Part shown: positions 12,252 through 24,522 of the stretch, piece after piece
How the letters are laid out: each line of letters opens with the position of its first letter
How positions within the stretch are numbered: the stretch's first letter is position 1
Origin: Wolfiporia cocos
Taxonomy: Eukaryota > Basidiomycota > Agaricomycetes > Polyporales > Phaeolaceae
DNA length: 64,000 bases
Direction: 5' to 3'
Assembly: GCA_029448655.1 (NCBI GenBank)
Contig: JACCLO010000001.1
Coordinates: forward strand, 2,170,001 to 2,234,000
The notes under the pieces: generated by a model
The model's input: only the letters and a program-made list of their open reading frames with translations
What the model was told of the DNA's origin: nothing
Database searches by the model: none
Position numbers and translations under genes: made by a program

Positions 12252-14330
12252 ATGCATGCCAAGTTTGAGAACTTCCCTCTGGGTCCTCTGCTTGCTCCGG
12301 ACATGTCGCGTGAGGAGTCCGAGTCTTTACTCAGCGCGGACGAGCGCGTCGACACAGCGGAGACGAGCAGCCTGCTGCACCGCCGCCGCGTGTCTACGCG
12401 CCGGACACCACTGCCCAAGGTGCAACTTGGGGTGGTGTACGCAATCAAACTCGTCGTGCCCATTGCAGGGACACAGCTCATGCCGTATATCAATATCTTG
12501 GTGGGCGACCTTGCGTCGGCGGACGGTGCGGAAGTGGGATATTACACCGGGCTTGTGGTCAGTACGCAGGCCTTGTTACGCTACGGCTATCTGGTGCAGC
12601 TATTGCGTCTTGTTCAGTGGAATGCTTTGCGTATTTCTGTTAACAACAATAGCCTGATACCCAGGCGAAGACATTCCAGTGGACCTCGGGTCTCATGGCA
12701 GTTGGCTGATGTACTTATGTAACCATACAGGGAACCGCTAATTCTGCTGCGCACATTCTCACAATCTACCTATGGGGGCGCCTGTCTGGTAATTTGGCTG
12801 ATCCTACCGCAACATCTGCCTAAAGCTCATAGCCATTACAGATAAGTACGGCCGGAAACCAGTAATCATCATTGGGACCGCCTGGACCGCTCTCTTCACC
12901 CTACTCTTTGGCGTCAGTCGCTCTTTTACAACGGTCCTTCTGACGCGATTCCTGGGTTGGTATAATCTCCTGTGGCGCGGGAGAGTATCGCGCTGATAAG
13001 CGGCTGCACAGTCGGAACCTTCTCTGGCACCACCGGGGCAATTCATTCTGTTGTGGGCGAGCTTACCGATGAGACTAACGAGGCGACAGCGTTTCCGCTA
13101 TACGATATTGTCTCCGCCGTCGGCTTTGCTGTTGGGTAGGTATCCGTTTGAATCGACAGACGCCGCATGTATTGATGGTTGCCGTTACCTCAGCCCGCTG
13201 ATAGGTGGGACGTTCTCTAACCCCGCTGAAGAGTTTCCAAGGTGGTTCGACACGCCCTTCTGGCGAGCATATCCATACTTCCTACCCTGTCTTGTTACTG
13301 CATCAATAGCTCTGGTCGCCCTGCTGCTAGCGGTCTTTGTCCTTGAAGAGGTATTTCTATCGTACCGTGTAATATAAGTGGTCCCACTTAGCGACCGACG
13401 CAGACGCTCCCCGCCAAGCGCCGCTCGCACAAACTCCCAAGTAGCCACAGCATTGACGAGGAGGCACATGGTCATCCTCCACCGTCCTCCGCAAAGCCGC
13501 TCGGCGTGCGCACGCTGCTCTCGCTGCCTGTCATCCGCATGGTCTGCCTCTCGAGTGGCGCACTCGCGTTTGTTGCGGGGTTCTTCAACACCGTCTTCGT
13601 CCTCCAAGCATACACGCCCGTCTCGCAGGGCGGGCTTGCGCTCAGGGTGCGTCTTCCCTCCATACTCCGCCCGTGTTCTCATTCACTCACGCTGTGTACA
13701 GCCATCAGAAATCGGGCAAGCTCTTGCCGTGATGGGCACCGTGTCGATCTTCCTGAAGCTGGGCATGCCCGCGCTCCTCCGGCGGTTCGGCGTGCTCACG
13801 ATGTTCCGGATCTGCATGCGCTCCTGGCCGATCACGTTCGCAGCGATGATACTGCTGTCCGTGATTGCGCGGCAAGTCGACGCTGCGGGCGGCGCCGGCC
13901 GTGCCGGCGAGTGGGTCGCGATCAGCTTCGTGCTATTCTTGTCGCGGATCGGGTGCATGGCGTTTTCGTAAGTGCTTACTGTCGCAGTCCTCGATGTAAC
14001 AATGGGGGGTGGCTGACGTCGGGACGAAAGGATCATTATGATTCTGACGAAGGATCATACCCCCGGGTCAAGCTCGCTCGGGACGTCGAACGGGATGGCG
14101 GAGTTTGCGCAGTCGTTCGCGGGATTGTTCTCGCATGCAATCATCAGGTACGGCAAATCTTCTGTTGTATTGCGGGATGTACGCCGCTCATCGCACATTC
14201 CAGCTCCCTGTTCGCCTTCTCGGCGTCGAAACACGTTCTGGGTGGATATTTCTGGGTCCTGGCCAGCGTGCTCATTTCACTACTGAGTAACTATCCTGTC
14301 GAAGGAATGAAGAAGTTCCGGGATGACTGA
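12252..14330 (+). CDS. MFS transporter, DHA1-like (ZIF/YCR023C type)
   Basis: Nine exons: 12252-12557, 12731-12788, 12842-12955, 13012-13135, 13194-13350, 13404-13646, 13702-13967, 14031-14147 and 14204-14330, giving 503 residues. The start at 12252 is chosen, but the in-frame ATG at 12303 is also possible. MFS hallmarks are visible: the helix 2-3 loop LWGRLSDKYGRKP, helix 4 reading LLTRFLGVGTFSGTTGAIHS, and antiporter motif C around VGPLIGG. The usual pattern of six helices, a charged loop (from KRRSHKLPSSHSIDEEAHGH) and six more helices follows. The family includes proton-coupled drug, metal or metabolite exporters; I cannot assign a substrate. Intron 1 (173 nt) is long for this locus and its boundaries are the least certain. 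It is convergent with the methyltransferase gene. Confidence 0.85.
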
Positions 14331-14550
14331 GGAAACGATTTGATCTTGCGGACTCGGAATTCGTTCACTGCTCTGATGTGCTCTGATAGATGCTATCTGT
14401 ACGTTCTCTGTACTATTTTCGCGCATGCTTGTAGATATTGTATTGTAATGGAGGCGCTGTACATTCTCAATACTGAATTGTGCTGTCTACCAGTCCATCA
14501 AGCAACCATTTCAGACCCACCATCATTGGTGACTATGGCGCCCCAAACGC
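14331..14550. other. Convergent 3' flank
   Basis: 220 bp between the stop codons of the MFS transporter (+) and the methyltransferase (-). It holds both 3' ends. Nothing else is visible. Confidence 0.5.
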
Positions 14551-16148
14551 TCATGCCTTTCTCTTGAACACGTAATGTCCGACGCCCCACCTGCAATGGA
14601 AAGTTTGCATAACTATATTAGGACTTCGACAGGTTACGACGAGCCGGAGCTTACTCCTGGCCGCCATTCATCGCAAACAACTCCGCGCAAGCGAGGTAGA
14701 ATACCCTAAATCTACACACACACACACACACACACCCATCAGCGCATCCCAATTTTGCCGCATCCCCAGTTACAAGCAAGGCGCCACAACGCACCGATAG
14801 AACATCTTCCGTCCCTCCTCTGCCCCAAGTTCCTTGCTTACCGCGTCTCGTTCAAGCTCGGCGATACCCTGGCTGGCGTGTGCGTCCTGGCGCCTGAGCC
14901 AGTCTTCGCACGTCTGCGCATAGTGCCGCCCGCTGAGAAAGTCACTGCGAAGGAGGGTAAGGTCGTCTTGAAAATATAGCTGTTCATCTGATCTAGCATC
15001 ATATATCATGGTCAGAGTGTCTTACGTACGAAGAGATCGTGCGACGGCATAGTCCCGCCTAAATCGCACCAAATGACGGTTATGAGATATTCGACGTGTA
15101 TATATCTTGCGGACGAACCGGAGAAGAAGTTGCGCGCCATCCAGCCGTCGCCCTCCTCGAAGTGGTACGGCGTAGTGCGGTGACAGAAAATATGCACGAA
15201 GAACAATGAATCTGCATCGGGGCGCAACCAGGAGGCGACCTTGGCCATCAGAAGCTTATAATTTTTCATATGCTCGAACATCTGGGCAATGGTCAGTCAC
15301 GATTCGACGAGTCGACCCATGAGTATTCACCTCAATGGAGAGTATGCGATCGAAGCTGTCGGGTAGGTATTGGGCAGTAACAACCATGTCAAGCAGTGGA
15401 AAACATGACTTACCTCTTCGAATCGGTGAATTCAAAGTCATTGATGTCCGCCGTGATGACCTCTACGTTGGTCAGTCCTCGTTTTGCTGCAGAAGACAGA
15501 ATGTGCGCCCTCTGCGTTCCCGAGTTTGACAAGCCAGTGATACGAGATTTCGGGTACCTCTGTCACATTTACCAGCTCAACCAACAAAGTCGCAACATTC
15601 GGAAGAACTCACCTCGGCAAGATACAGAGTTAGGCTACCCCACCCTTCGCGCAACGTCAACTGATCGCGTGCGTCATGCACTAATAATTGCACACACCGC
15701 ATCCAAGATCGAGAACATTCTGGCCATTCTTTAGCTTTGCTTTCTCACAATACATATCGAACATCAGGATTTCAGCTTCTTCCAGTGTTTCCCTTCCCGT
15801 AGGGTACAAGCAGCATGAGTACTTGGCATAGGGCCCCAGACAAGACAGCATGAACTCGGTTGGAACCTCATAGTGCTGCTCATTCGCCTTCTTGGTGAAG
15901 TCGGCTATGACGCTCCTCGCACGAACTTGCTCAATCCACTCCGTTTTTGCTGCATGGTTGGCCTCGAAGGAACCCAGATCAATCTCGTGCAGCCTTTGCC
16001 TGCAGAGTGCACGGATGGCCAGGCGCAGGATAAAATCAGGTAGCAAACCCTATGCACCAGTCAGGAAGCAGGACTCACGCGATACATGTTGTCCGCTTAC
16101 CTTGTCCAGAAGGGCGTAACCGACCCGTAGGAAGGGTTCTGGGATCAT
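14551..16148 (-). CDS. SAM-dependent methyltransferase, coclaurine N-methyltransferase / cyclopropane-fatty-acid-synthase-like
   Basis: Ten exons (minus): 16101-16148, 15698-16049, 15613-15644, 15414-15559, 15331-15355, 15119-15281, 15030-15058, 14795-14979, 14655-14705 and 14551-14590, giving 356 residues, the usual family length. The family pattern is continuous across the junctions: NEQHYEVPTEF, the SAM-binding glycine motif VLDLGCGWGSL (split by an intron), VITADINDFEF, then FDRILSIEMFEHMKNY. FVHIFCHRTTPYHFEEGDGW, SGGTMPSHDLF, YFQDDLTLLRSDFLSGRHY and the C-terminal CAELFAMNGGQEWGVGHYVF complete it. Plant members methylate alkaloid nitrogens; fungal and bacterial relatives modify lipids or unknown acceptors. 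The fold and SAM use are firm, the substrate is not known. Confidence 0.88.
14714..14735. repeat. (AC)11 microsatellite
   Basis: A run of eleven AC dinucleotides (TG on the coding strand) within the penultimate intron of the methyltransferase gene, just before its acceptor. Confidence 0.9.
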
Positions 16149-17321
16149 GATAGTGGTGGTGGAATATGGGTCAAGACAATGAAAGAAGAAGTCAACATAA
16201 AGCAGCAATATAGCAACCCATGATGCGCCACAGTGATCGATCAGATCTTCTCGATAGGAGGTCCCAGTGCAGGCTCCAGCGTTCTGACTATGATCACGTC
16301 TGCGCTGAATTTATGTTGTCATTTGATTGGGCTTTGATCATGACAGATGACTAGGACTGTTTACTGAATTCTGAGGATGTCTGCCACGCGATTCATTTGT
16401 TGCACATGCTATTCTCAGTCAACCTGTACTATTATTTGTTTTGCTTGTTGCACATGATATATATGAGTGTCTGTTGGTTCATCTTGGTCAGGTGAGTTGA
16501 CCTTCTCAGATGACTGCAATCTCACGAGCAGAAGCTTGCTGCCAGTCAGAAGTGTAACTAATGGACAAGACCCTCCCTCCGTCACTCAATCAAGTGCTCA
16601 GTGTATTCACTGAAAATCGGAAGTAGACGGTGCAGAAGTCATTGCACAAACAATTACACATATTTGTGTCAAAGAGTTTCAGCTATCAACCATTGTGTTA
16701 CTGCAATACTCAACACTGAGCTCCATACGTGTATGCATTCGCCAGTCATTGGCAGTACATACGTGAGGATCTGTTGATGGAAACTGGCTTCACTTTGGAT
16801 TTGTAGGACCTTCCCAGGCGGAGGTAGCAAGGCTTCACGCGGAAGAAGTCCCCCGTAACCCGTGAACATTCAAGCTCAAGCTCAAGCGCTCAAGGAATCG
16901 AACTTGAATGTGTCACCTATCGATCGTGCTCGTTGCCATATTTCGGTGACACGATGTCCTCGACACTGTCCGTTCCGGTCAGATCATGGCGAGACGTGAA
17001 TGACTTACAGCTTTCCAGCATGCGTGTAGATATCGTAAATCCGAAGTCAATGAAGGCTGGGCTGATATACTGGCTCAGAGATGTTTCCCGACACGGCTTG
17101 CTCGGCGTTTTGCGTTCGGAAGCGGAGCATTTCGTTCTAGGCGTTGTATGTAGTCTCCACTACTCCCCTCGACTTCGTCATTGCGCTCATATTGGACCTG
17201 CATTTTCTTCTCCTGTCGGTATATATTGCGACAACACCTGCGCACTCATTATTATCAGATCCTTTCAAGTACTTTCAAATCGGCCCTATTTTGTGGATTA
17301 TTACAACCTGGTCAATTGATG
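16149..17321. other. Intergenic, divergent promoters
   Basis: 1.17 kb between the methyltransferase (-) and the BTB gene (+). The open frame at 16933-17319 shows no recognisable domain and could be 5' UTR. No RNA gene is visible. Confidence 0.45.
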
Positions 17322-18629
17322 ATGGACGATCTTGATTGCAAAACTGTCTTTCAACCAGTGGACATCCACAGCACGCCACAACTACTCCCCGAGTACGCGC
17401 TCCCTCCTGTCGAATATGAACTCATTGCAGATGCTGCCGTGTACTTTGACGAGATGCAGACTCCACCTGTAAGCACTCCTGGTCTGATATGACACCACGT
17501 CTACTGATGCATTCCAATCATGGCATGTACGTGTAATATGGTGGTTCACCACCTGATCACCCGGGGACGTTTCGTCTTTACTATCTTGACAACATTTCTC
17601 GCTTTCATGTCTCCAGTCCTCGGATAGTCCCCATGCCGGAGGTGCTTCTGATGCCGACGGAACCGTTTCTGTCTCGACGACCTTCTTCCCTGATGCGGCT
17701 CTATACTCACAACTACCAGATCTGATTCTGCTTCCATCTGATTATGTCTTCTTCTATGTACAAACCCACCGGATTCTCAGCATGTCCAGCAACGGATTCA
17801 GCGGGTTCCTTCCGGTCAAGAACGGGAACCCCACGTTCACACTGGACACTACAACATGTGGCCAAATCCCTATCATCTCGCTTCCCGAGCCTGCAACTGT
17901 TCTGAACATAGTACTGCACGCAGTCTACGACATATCATTCGCCCGCTATCAGCCAACCCTCGACGCGCTCCTCGCTGCCGTCGACGCACTCGATCGCTAC
18001 GGCATGTCCGTCGAACAGCACTGCGCAGAGGGCTCGCTATTGTTCACGCTCCTCCTCGCGCAGGCCCCCATCGCGCCGATCGAGGTATATGCACTCGCAG
18101 CGCACCACGATCTCCAGGAGCTCGCTGTGCGCACCTCCGCGCACTCCCTTGGCTACCCGCTTTCGACCCTGTCCGACGCACACGCGTGCAAGATGGGGGC
18201 AGTATACCTCAAGAGGCTGTTCTTCCTGCACATCGGACGCGTCGACGCGCTGCGCCGCATGATACTCGCGCCGCCATACCCACACCCGCCCACGCCACAG
18301 TGCGGCTTTGCGGCGCAGAAGAAGCTCACACGCGCGTGGGGGCTTGCGAGCGCGTACATCGCGTGGGATGCAAGGCCTGGCGAGTGTGGCCCGCGCGTTA
18401 TCAGAAATGATGCTGACGTCTGCATATAGACGTTGCAGCCAGCAAGATAGAAAGCGCGCTGCGCTCGCTAGCTGAGCATCTAGAGTGCGAGATATGTCGT
18501 AAGGCGCTCGAGGAGCGCATTAAGCAGCTTATCGTTCAATGGTCTATTATGAAGGTCAGTACCTGGTGGTAAAATAGCTTCATCAACAATCCACTTATAG
18601 TAGGTGCTATCTCACAGAGGACGATTTGA
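17322..18629 (+). CDS. BTB/POZ-domain protein (basidiomycete-expanded type)
   Basis: Exons 17322-17468, 17617-18379, 18430-18554 and 18618-18629 encode 348 residues. The BTB core is seen at the start of exon 2: FFPDAALYSQLPDLILLPSD, then VFFYVQTHRILSMSSNGF. It is followed by the helical half through VLNIVLHAVYDI and a conserved C-terminal helical region ending QLIVQWSIMKRTI. Agaricomycetes carry large families of such single-BTB proteins; BTB domains mediate dimerisation and can link substrates to cullin-3 ligases, but no partner is indicated here. Intron 2 (18380-18429) uses a GC donor: only splitting after CCTG keeps the frame into DVAASKIESALRSLAEHL. The last coding exon has just three codons plus the stop. 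Confidence 0.82.
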
Positions 18630-18943
18630 TTGTCGGGCTGTCCCGAGCGTGCTGTGGGGTGCGAGCAGGATAGCTATTACACGGACATAAACGATAGGTT
18701 GCTCAGGTCCCCGTGTGATAATGTAAAGAGCTGTGTCTGTAGTCTCATGTGTCCGCTGGTTCGGTCGCATCATGTAGTTCCTTCCGCACTTCACTTGAAT
18801 GTAATACCATGACTCGTCATATTCATGAGGACGGGTTGAGGACTGCATCCATCGGCATCAAGGAGAGGTATACACATCGTTTGGAATACTCGCGAAACAG
18901 TGATGTATCATCGTGGATGTTCGGCCCCTTCTCATGAGACAAT
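18630..18943. other. Convergent 3' flank
   Basis: 314 bp between the stop codons of the BTB gene (+) and the secreted-protein gene (-). No gene or repeat is visible. Confidence 0.5.
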
Positions 18944-19912
18944 TTATGCAGCGCTCTTAACATCTGACGCCGGGTCGCTTGTCAGTTTCGTCGACGTCTG
19001 AGTGACGTTTGTCGACGCCTGAGTGAGATTCGACGACGCTTGGGTGAAGTTGGCCGGCAGAGTGAAGTTCGGCGCGAGCCTCGGCGGCTGGTTGCTGTCC
19101 AGGTCGATGAGCCCCACATTCTCGTAGGCCGGCTTCGGGTCCACCATATTTGGGTCAGGCCGGTCAGGGAGTAGCGCGTCCGTGTCAAGCGTCAAGTCGT
19201 GGCGCCTCGCATGCATCATGCCCTCCACACCGTAGTCGCGGCGCGACGACTTGGGATGCGGCGTGTCCATCGTATCCGTGACGTACCCCACGCCCGCCGG
19301 TACCTTCTTCCCCGCGTCGGGGTTTACAGTCTCGTGCGTCGCGTCTGCAGATGCTGTACCGGCCGGCGCCGCGCTCGCCGCGCTCTGGGCCGCCGCGGAG
19401 GGGTTGAGAACTGCGTTGAGTGCGTCGTGGACGGCGTAGGACGTGTTCTCGCGGGACGCGCCAACGAGATCGACCGCGCTGCCCGCGAAGCGCACCGGGG
19501 ATGTGTTGAGCTGGCCTGGGGCAGGCCGAGGCGCAGGCGTGGGCGCAGCGGCGACCATGGTGGCCAGACGGGCATCCTCTGCTTCCCCCTTCCTGTTCCG
19601 CTTGACGAGGGATCCGACGAGGGAGTCGTCCGTCATGTTCCCGCCGATGTCGTGGTTGTAGAAGCGGAGCTGCCTGCGCAGATGGGGTGATGAGCCGAAG
19701 GATTCGAACATGTCGCTGAGAGGCCTGGAGGAACCGAAATTCTTGCTGCTAGGGCCGATAGAAGGGTTTGGAATCTCTGAGGGCATAACTAGCCCGATAG
19801 TGAATGTCGCAAGTCCGGGTAGTCCCACAACTGGGGACGTAGCAAGAGGGGCTGCGAACGATGGAAGCGCGCTAATGGCGATTGCTGCAAGTACGAAGAT
19901 CGATGGTAGCAT
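18944..19912 (-). CDS. Secreted low-complexity protein, function unknown
   Basis: A single uninterrupted frame of 322 residues, unusual next to intron-rich neighbours. The N-terminus is a clear signal peptide (MLPSIFVLAAIAISALPSFA, cleavage near AAP). The mature protein is rich in Ala/Pro/Ser/Asn with several N-glycosylation sequons. It ends in a short degenerate repeat NFTQAS/SNLTQAS/TNVTQTS of about seven residues that places one sequon per unit. I recognise no domain. It could be a wall-associated or effector-like protein; that is conjecture. It is transcribed divergently from PRM1 across 945 bp. Confidence 0.65.
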   Translation of the reverse strand: MLPSIFVLAAIAISALPSFAAPLATSPVVGLPGLATFTIGLVMPSEIPNPSIGPSSKNFGSSRPLSDMFESFGSSPHLRRQLRFYNHDIGGNMTDDSLVGSLVKRNRKGEAEDARLATMVAAAPTPAPRPAPGQLNTSPVRFAGSAVDLVGASRENTSYAVHDALNAVLNPSAAAQSAASAAPAGTASADATHETVNPDAGKKVPAGVGYVTDTMDTPHPKSSRRDYGVEGMMHARRHDLTLDTDALLPDRPDPNMVDPKPAYENVGLIDLDSNQPPRLAPNFTLPANFTQASSNLTQASTNVTQTSTKLTSDPASDVKSAA

Positions 19913-20857
19913 CTTGATTGCGGACTGTTATGAGGGAACGGAGGTCGTGCTCAACGACTTGCAGGGACCGGATGACGGGTGTTGGTGACGAGGTGGTTGC
20001 AATAAGCATAAGGGTGAGTGCAGGATATAAGCAGTGCCAGCCGCTAGTGTCAGCCCCGGAGCAGAGGCTTGCAAAGCCAGAGTGCGTAGTGTCAGCCATC
20101 GCCGAGACGAGACCCGCTTGCTTCCGTCCACTACTCCAGCATGTATGTATAGAATGGAGCACAAATGTACCACACCCGCTCTCGTCGGTATGTAAGAGGT
20201 CCCGACCTGGGATGATGCCGAATCTGTCATGTTTAGGTATCGATCTTCAGCTCACCTTGGTCAAAACTGTAATAACGACAAACTGCAAGCGATCGATGTG
20301 CCAGACGCGGTCATGCCCAAGTTATCAAAGTCACAAGTGCAGACGGAGTGAGCGCCATGACCTGAGATGGCCCGTTGGATCGGGATACGGCATTATGTAC
20401 TGCTGGTGGCATCAAGAGTCCTCGCCCTACGAAGAAGCGAAGCGCTCATCATGGGTGCGTCACAATACACCCATACACGAGGGTTATTGGCAGTCGCAAT
20501 GTTGCGTCGCCGTGTCTCGAAGTGTCTTTGCAGCTGAAGTTATGAGTGCGAAGGGCTATGAGCGTAGAAGCGACATACAACAAGGGCGGCAGAACACGTG
20601 GGTGACGCGCCCATGTGATCGCGTCGCCGCGTCGTCACCCGCGCTCGATTAGGCAGGTTTTATTGTCCTTCAGCCGGTTTGAGGAACAACGAGGATGCGG
20701 CACGTACTCTTATTTTTCGGCTCAAAAGCCTACGCTGGCGATGGCCTGATTGCGCCCCCTGCACCCTTTGGGTCTCTCCTCTCTTTTCCGCCACGCTCGT
20801 CGACGACCTTCATAGACTTTCACCGCACGCTGTCGCCGGCCGACCCTTTCTGGCATC
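19913..20857. other. Intergenic, divergent promoters (secreted protein / PRM1)
   Basis: 945 bp without a supported gene. As PRM1 is pheromone-induced in other fungi I looked for the ACAAAGGGA pheromone-response box and found only a weak partial match near 20578, so I do not call one. Confidence 0.45.
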
Positions 20858-23800
20858 ATGTCTTCCTCCCCTAATGTTCAGTGGAACTCACCATCTGGTT
20901 CTGTATCTTCCGGCGGTCTCAACCCATACCTTGAGCTCCCTCACCTCCTGTCGTTGACGTGGCTCGCCTACCCTATCCTGTCCCTGTTCTTCGTCGCATT
21001 CCGACTATGGCTGTCGACTGATTCTGCTCAGAGCAGCGTAGCTAGTGCGAAGTCAGACCTTGTGAGCAGCTGTAAAGCCGCTCAAACGGCTGCCACATCC
21101 GCGGCTAGCATGCCACGCTATCTGGCAATTGCAGCGAACGATCAGATTGCTGATGCCGTAAACGGGACAATGGACGCTGCCCGTGATACACTTATTCTCG
21201 CTTTGACCATTATGGAAGGGATCATTAATTTCATTATTGATATGTACCGGTCCACGTTTCTGTGCTTCCTGGAGCTCGTTGTGCGTGGAGGCTTGTCTAT
21301 CTTGATTGGCGCCGTACAAGAGGCACGTTTCTTTTGATCTACCTTGCATGGCATTCTTAATGAGCGTGGCTTTCAGATCAACCAATTCCTGACCGGTACG
21401 TTTAACACTATACGGACGGCTATCCAGAATGATGTCAGCAGCGCAAACTCCGCCATTGCGAAGGTCGTGGACGAGATCAACAAAATCAACCCGTTTGGTA
21501 ACATTTCTGTGCCACAATTTAGCATCCCCGCCTTGTCGGATCTCGAGAACGTCACGCTTCCGACGGACTTTGAGACAGCTCTGGAGAAGCTTAACAACTC
21601 GCTGCCCACGCTATCAACGCTAAAGAGCGAGATCGACTCCATGTAAGCCATATGGAACGTCACAAAGTCCGTAATTTGACTAGTTCTTGCAGTGTTGATA
21701 CTCCATTCGAGCTGCTCAAGAAGGAGATCAACGAGACATTTGCCAACCTGACCTTCGACCGTTCCGTGCTCCCAGTACCCCAAGAGAACAGCCTCAGCTT
21801 CTGTGATGACCTGGACACCTCCTTCATCGACGACCTCGGCCAGGATCTGGTGAAGATCGCGGAGATCGGCGTGGGCATTCTCATCGTACTCGCGCTCCTG
21901 ATCCTCGCTGCCAACTGTGCGTTCGAGTGGTACAAGTGGCGCTGCCTCAAGCGGCACCTCCAGTTCACGCGCGACGCCTGGACATCCGACCCGACCGTCG
22001 CACACGTGCGCTCAAGCCGCGCGTCGCCCATCGTCGACATGAGCGACCACAACCTGCTCATCCTCGCCGCGGACGCGCAGCACCCGCACTTGATGAAGAT
22101 CGCGAACGGCCTCTCGCGGCGTCTGCGCCTCACGCCGCCGCAGCACGTGAACCTGCGGTGGTTCATGCACTACGTCTTCCACCCGCCCGCGCTCGTGTGC
22201 TTCCTCATCGGCTTCTTTGGTTTGCTCTCCGTCGAGATTCAGATCGCCGTCGTGCGCCCGCTCGCGGACAAGTTCTCGGAGCAGGCCGCGACGACTGTGT
22301 CCGGGTACAGCGAGCTCATCGTGACGTCGATCAACGGGACCATGTACAACCAGTCCGCGACATACGCGGCGGACGTCAACGCACGCGTGGACGCGATCCA
22401 GAACTCGATCAACGACGGAATGTTTGGCTGGGTGAACGGGACGACGACGACGCTGAACAACACGCTGAATACGTTCTACACGGACCTGCAGAACGCGGTG
22501 ACGACCGTCTTCAATGGCACGATCCTCGAGGAGCCTGTGCAGGAGTTCATCCGGTGCTTCATCGGCGGGAAGGTCAAGGACCTCGAGGAGGCGCTGACAT
22601 TCCTACATAACAACCTTCAGGTGAACCTGCCGAAGGTGAACGAGAGCGCGCTCGTGCTCTCTCCCGCGGACGTCAACGAGGTCACGACGCCGATCGCGAT
22701 GGCTGCCGTCGGCAGCGGGAGCGGCGACGACCAGGGCATCGTCGGGGAGCTCGTCGACGACTACATCAAGTCCCTCAAAGCGGAGCGCATCATGTTCAGC
22801 GTCTTCCTTGGCCTGTGGATCATCGTCGTCCTCATGGCGTTGTGCATCATCTTCTGGCACTCGTACGGCAAGCACTGGCGGGACACACGCCGCAGGCGGA
22901 AGTGGGCAAAGGAGCAGCGCGATGGGGTGGATGGGCACATCGTCCCCTTCAGAGAGAGCATGCCTGGTGCGGGCATGCTCAACCGAGCGGACAGCGTGGG
23001 AGGCGAGACGATTGTGCAGGGCGGCGCGTCCTCCCCGCCGCGGTCCAAGGCAGGGCTGCCGCTTCCCAAGGCCCCTGTTGAGCGCAGCGAGTTCTTGCCG
23101 CCGCCCCGGCACCCAATGAGCGTGCGCAACCAGGAGTACGAGAAGAGCTGGGACGGTTATCTTGACCAGGGGTCCAAGCCGCCTTCTGGCCGCCGCTCTC
23201 TCCGCATCAGCAGGCCGATGAGGCTGATGGCGATGAAGCGGCAGACACTCGGACGTGAGGGGCTCGCTCCTGACGCAGAGAAGTCTACTGCGACGCTCGT
23301 CGAGCCGGAGCACCAGCCGCGCTCGTGGATGTCGCGGATGAGGCGCATGCTGCGGAAGAAGGACAACGATGGTGACGAGGAGAGCGGGCTGGCAAGTGAC
23401 CGAAGCTCCATGCGCGAGAAGGCTCGACCTCCGCTCACGATTAATGTACCGAAAGCCTCAAATATGCGAGAGGATGAGTTGCTCAACGCAGATCGCAGCG
23501 CGCAAGAGCAGGGCCTCAAGTCGGCATGGTCTGTTTCTCCTGGCCCCCAGCCCAAATCTCCATGGATAGCCTCTGTTCACCCTGGCAAGAAGGTCAAGCT
23601 GCCTCCGCTCCCTTCTCCCAACTTCAAGACCCGACGACCTGCTGAGTCCCGCGACAGCTCTGAACCTGTTCCAGTGCTCGTAATCGCGCCACAGCCACAG
23701 GCGGTACCCATGCCTCTCCATCACGGCTTCGCCAGTCCCCCTGTCTCACCTTCATACCGCCGGGAGTCCAGAGCGCCCCTGCTTCCGCCCTTGATACCAG

Positions 23801-24018
23801 TCTCACAAACCAGTTATGACCCAGATACCAATACACCCGTCACCCGCCTATTGACGACGATCAACGCACGACACGACTCCCCGGTGGTTGATCCGTTCGT
23901 GACGCCCTTCGACGACGAGCAGCGCATCGCAAGCCCCACCTCGCCAGTGGCGAACCTCTTCTCTGAGAGGAGGGACCGGTTTGCGAACGCAAATCCATTC
24001 ATGGCTGTTGCTTTCTAA
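20858..24018 (+). CDS. prm1: Plasma membrane fusion protein Prm1
   Basis: Exons 20858-21322, 21377-21642 and 21693-24018 encode 1,018 residues. The start follows the N-terminal pattern [20 protein letters not shown]. Five membrane segments are visible, near [70 protein letters not shown] and [19 protein letters not shown]. Long extracellular loops with many NxT/NxS sequons lie between them. This is the Prm1 topology; Prm1 acts at the contact zone to complete plasma-membrane fusion of mating cells. The C-terminal 320 residues are a basic, Pro/Ser-rich cytosolic tail, longer than in yeast (661 residues in total, from memory). The intron 1 donor is best read as GC after CAAGAG; an alternative GT donor nine bases earlier would drop VQE. 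Confidence 0.85.
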
Positions 24019-24522
24019 ACGATATTCCGTGCCGATTAAGGACATTGCTGATTTCCTTTCACTATTTCCCCGCTGGACGTCTTGCTTAACGATACTCACG
24101 AGTTCCTTCCGCGTCTGTCATTCCTCTCGTAAATAGGCTCAGGCATAAGCATCGCGCATACTACTGTATCAGTACTCACATCGTTCGATCAGCCCGTGGC
24201 ATGTAGCAACTTTGTATAATCTTAACTGACAGCAACCGCTATCCGCTGTCTGTAATAGCATCTTTTCTAACGATCCTTGAAAGAGGCTTCAGGGGATCAG
24301 TCTTAGAACATATGCCCACTGTTGACAATTCAAATGGGCAGAGAAGGTACAACATCTACTTTGTATGGAGTGAGGGGTAAAGAGTGCCACATCGTAACGG
24401 TCATACAGGTTCGTGGTCAATGACTGCAACATGTCGTCCTCTGGTCTACAATACTTTTGACCTGAACACCTCACCTCCGGTGTCACTGCTACGAGTGTCT
24501 CCTGCATGAAGCAGAGTTGCGA
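24019..24522. other. Convergent 3' flank
   Basis: 504 bp between the stop codons of prm1 (+) and the Mdm31 gene (-). No further gene is visible. Confidence 0.5.

Noticed and set aside
14714..14735. AC run as a regulatory element
   Set aside because: A plain microsatellite inside an intron; nothing indicates function.
16933..17319. 128-codon frame upstream of the BTB gene
   Set aside because: No domain, and it does not join the BTB frame by plausible splice sites; probably 5' UTR.
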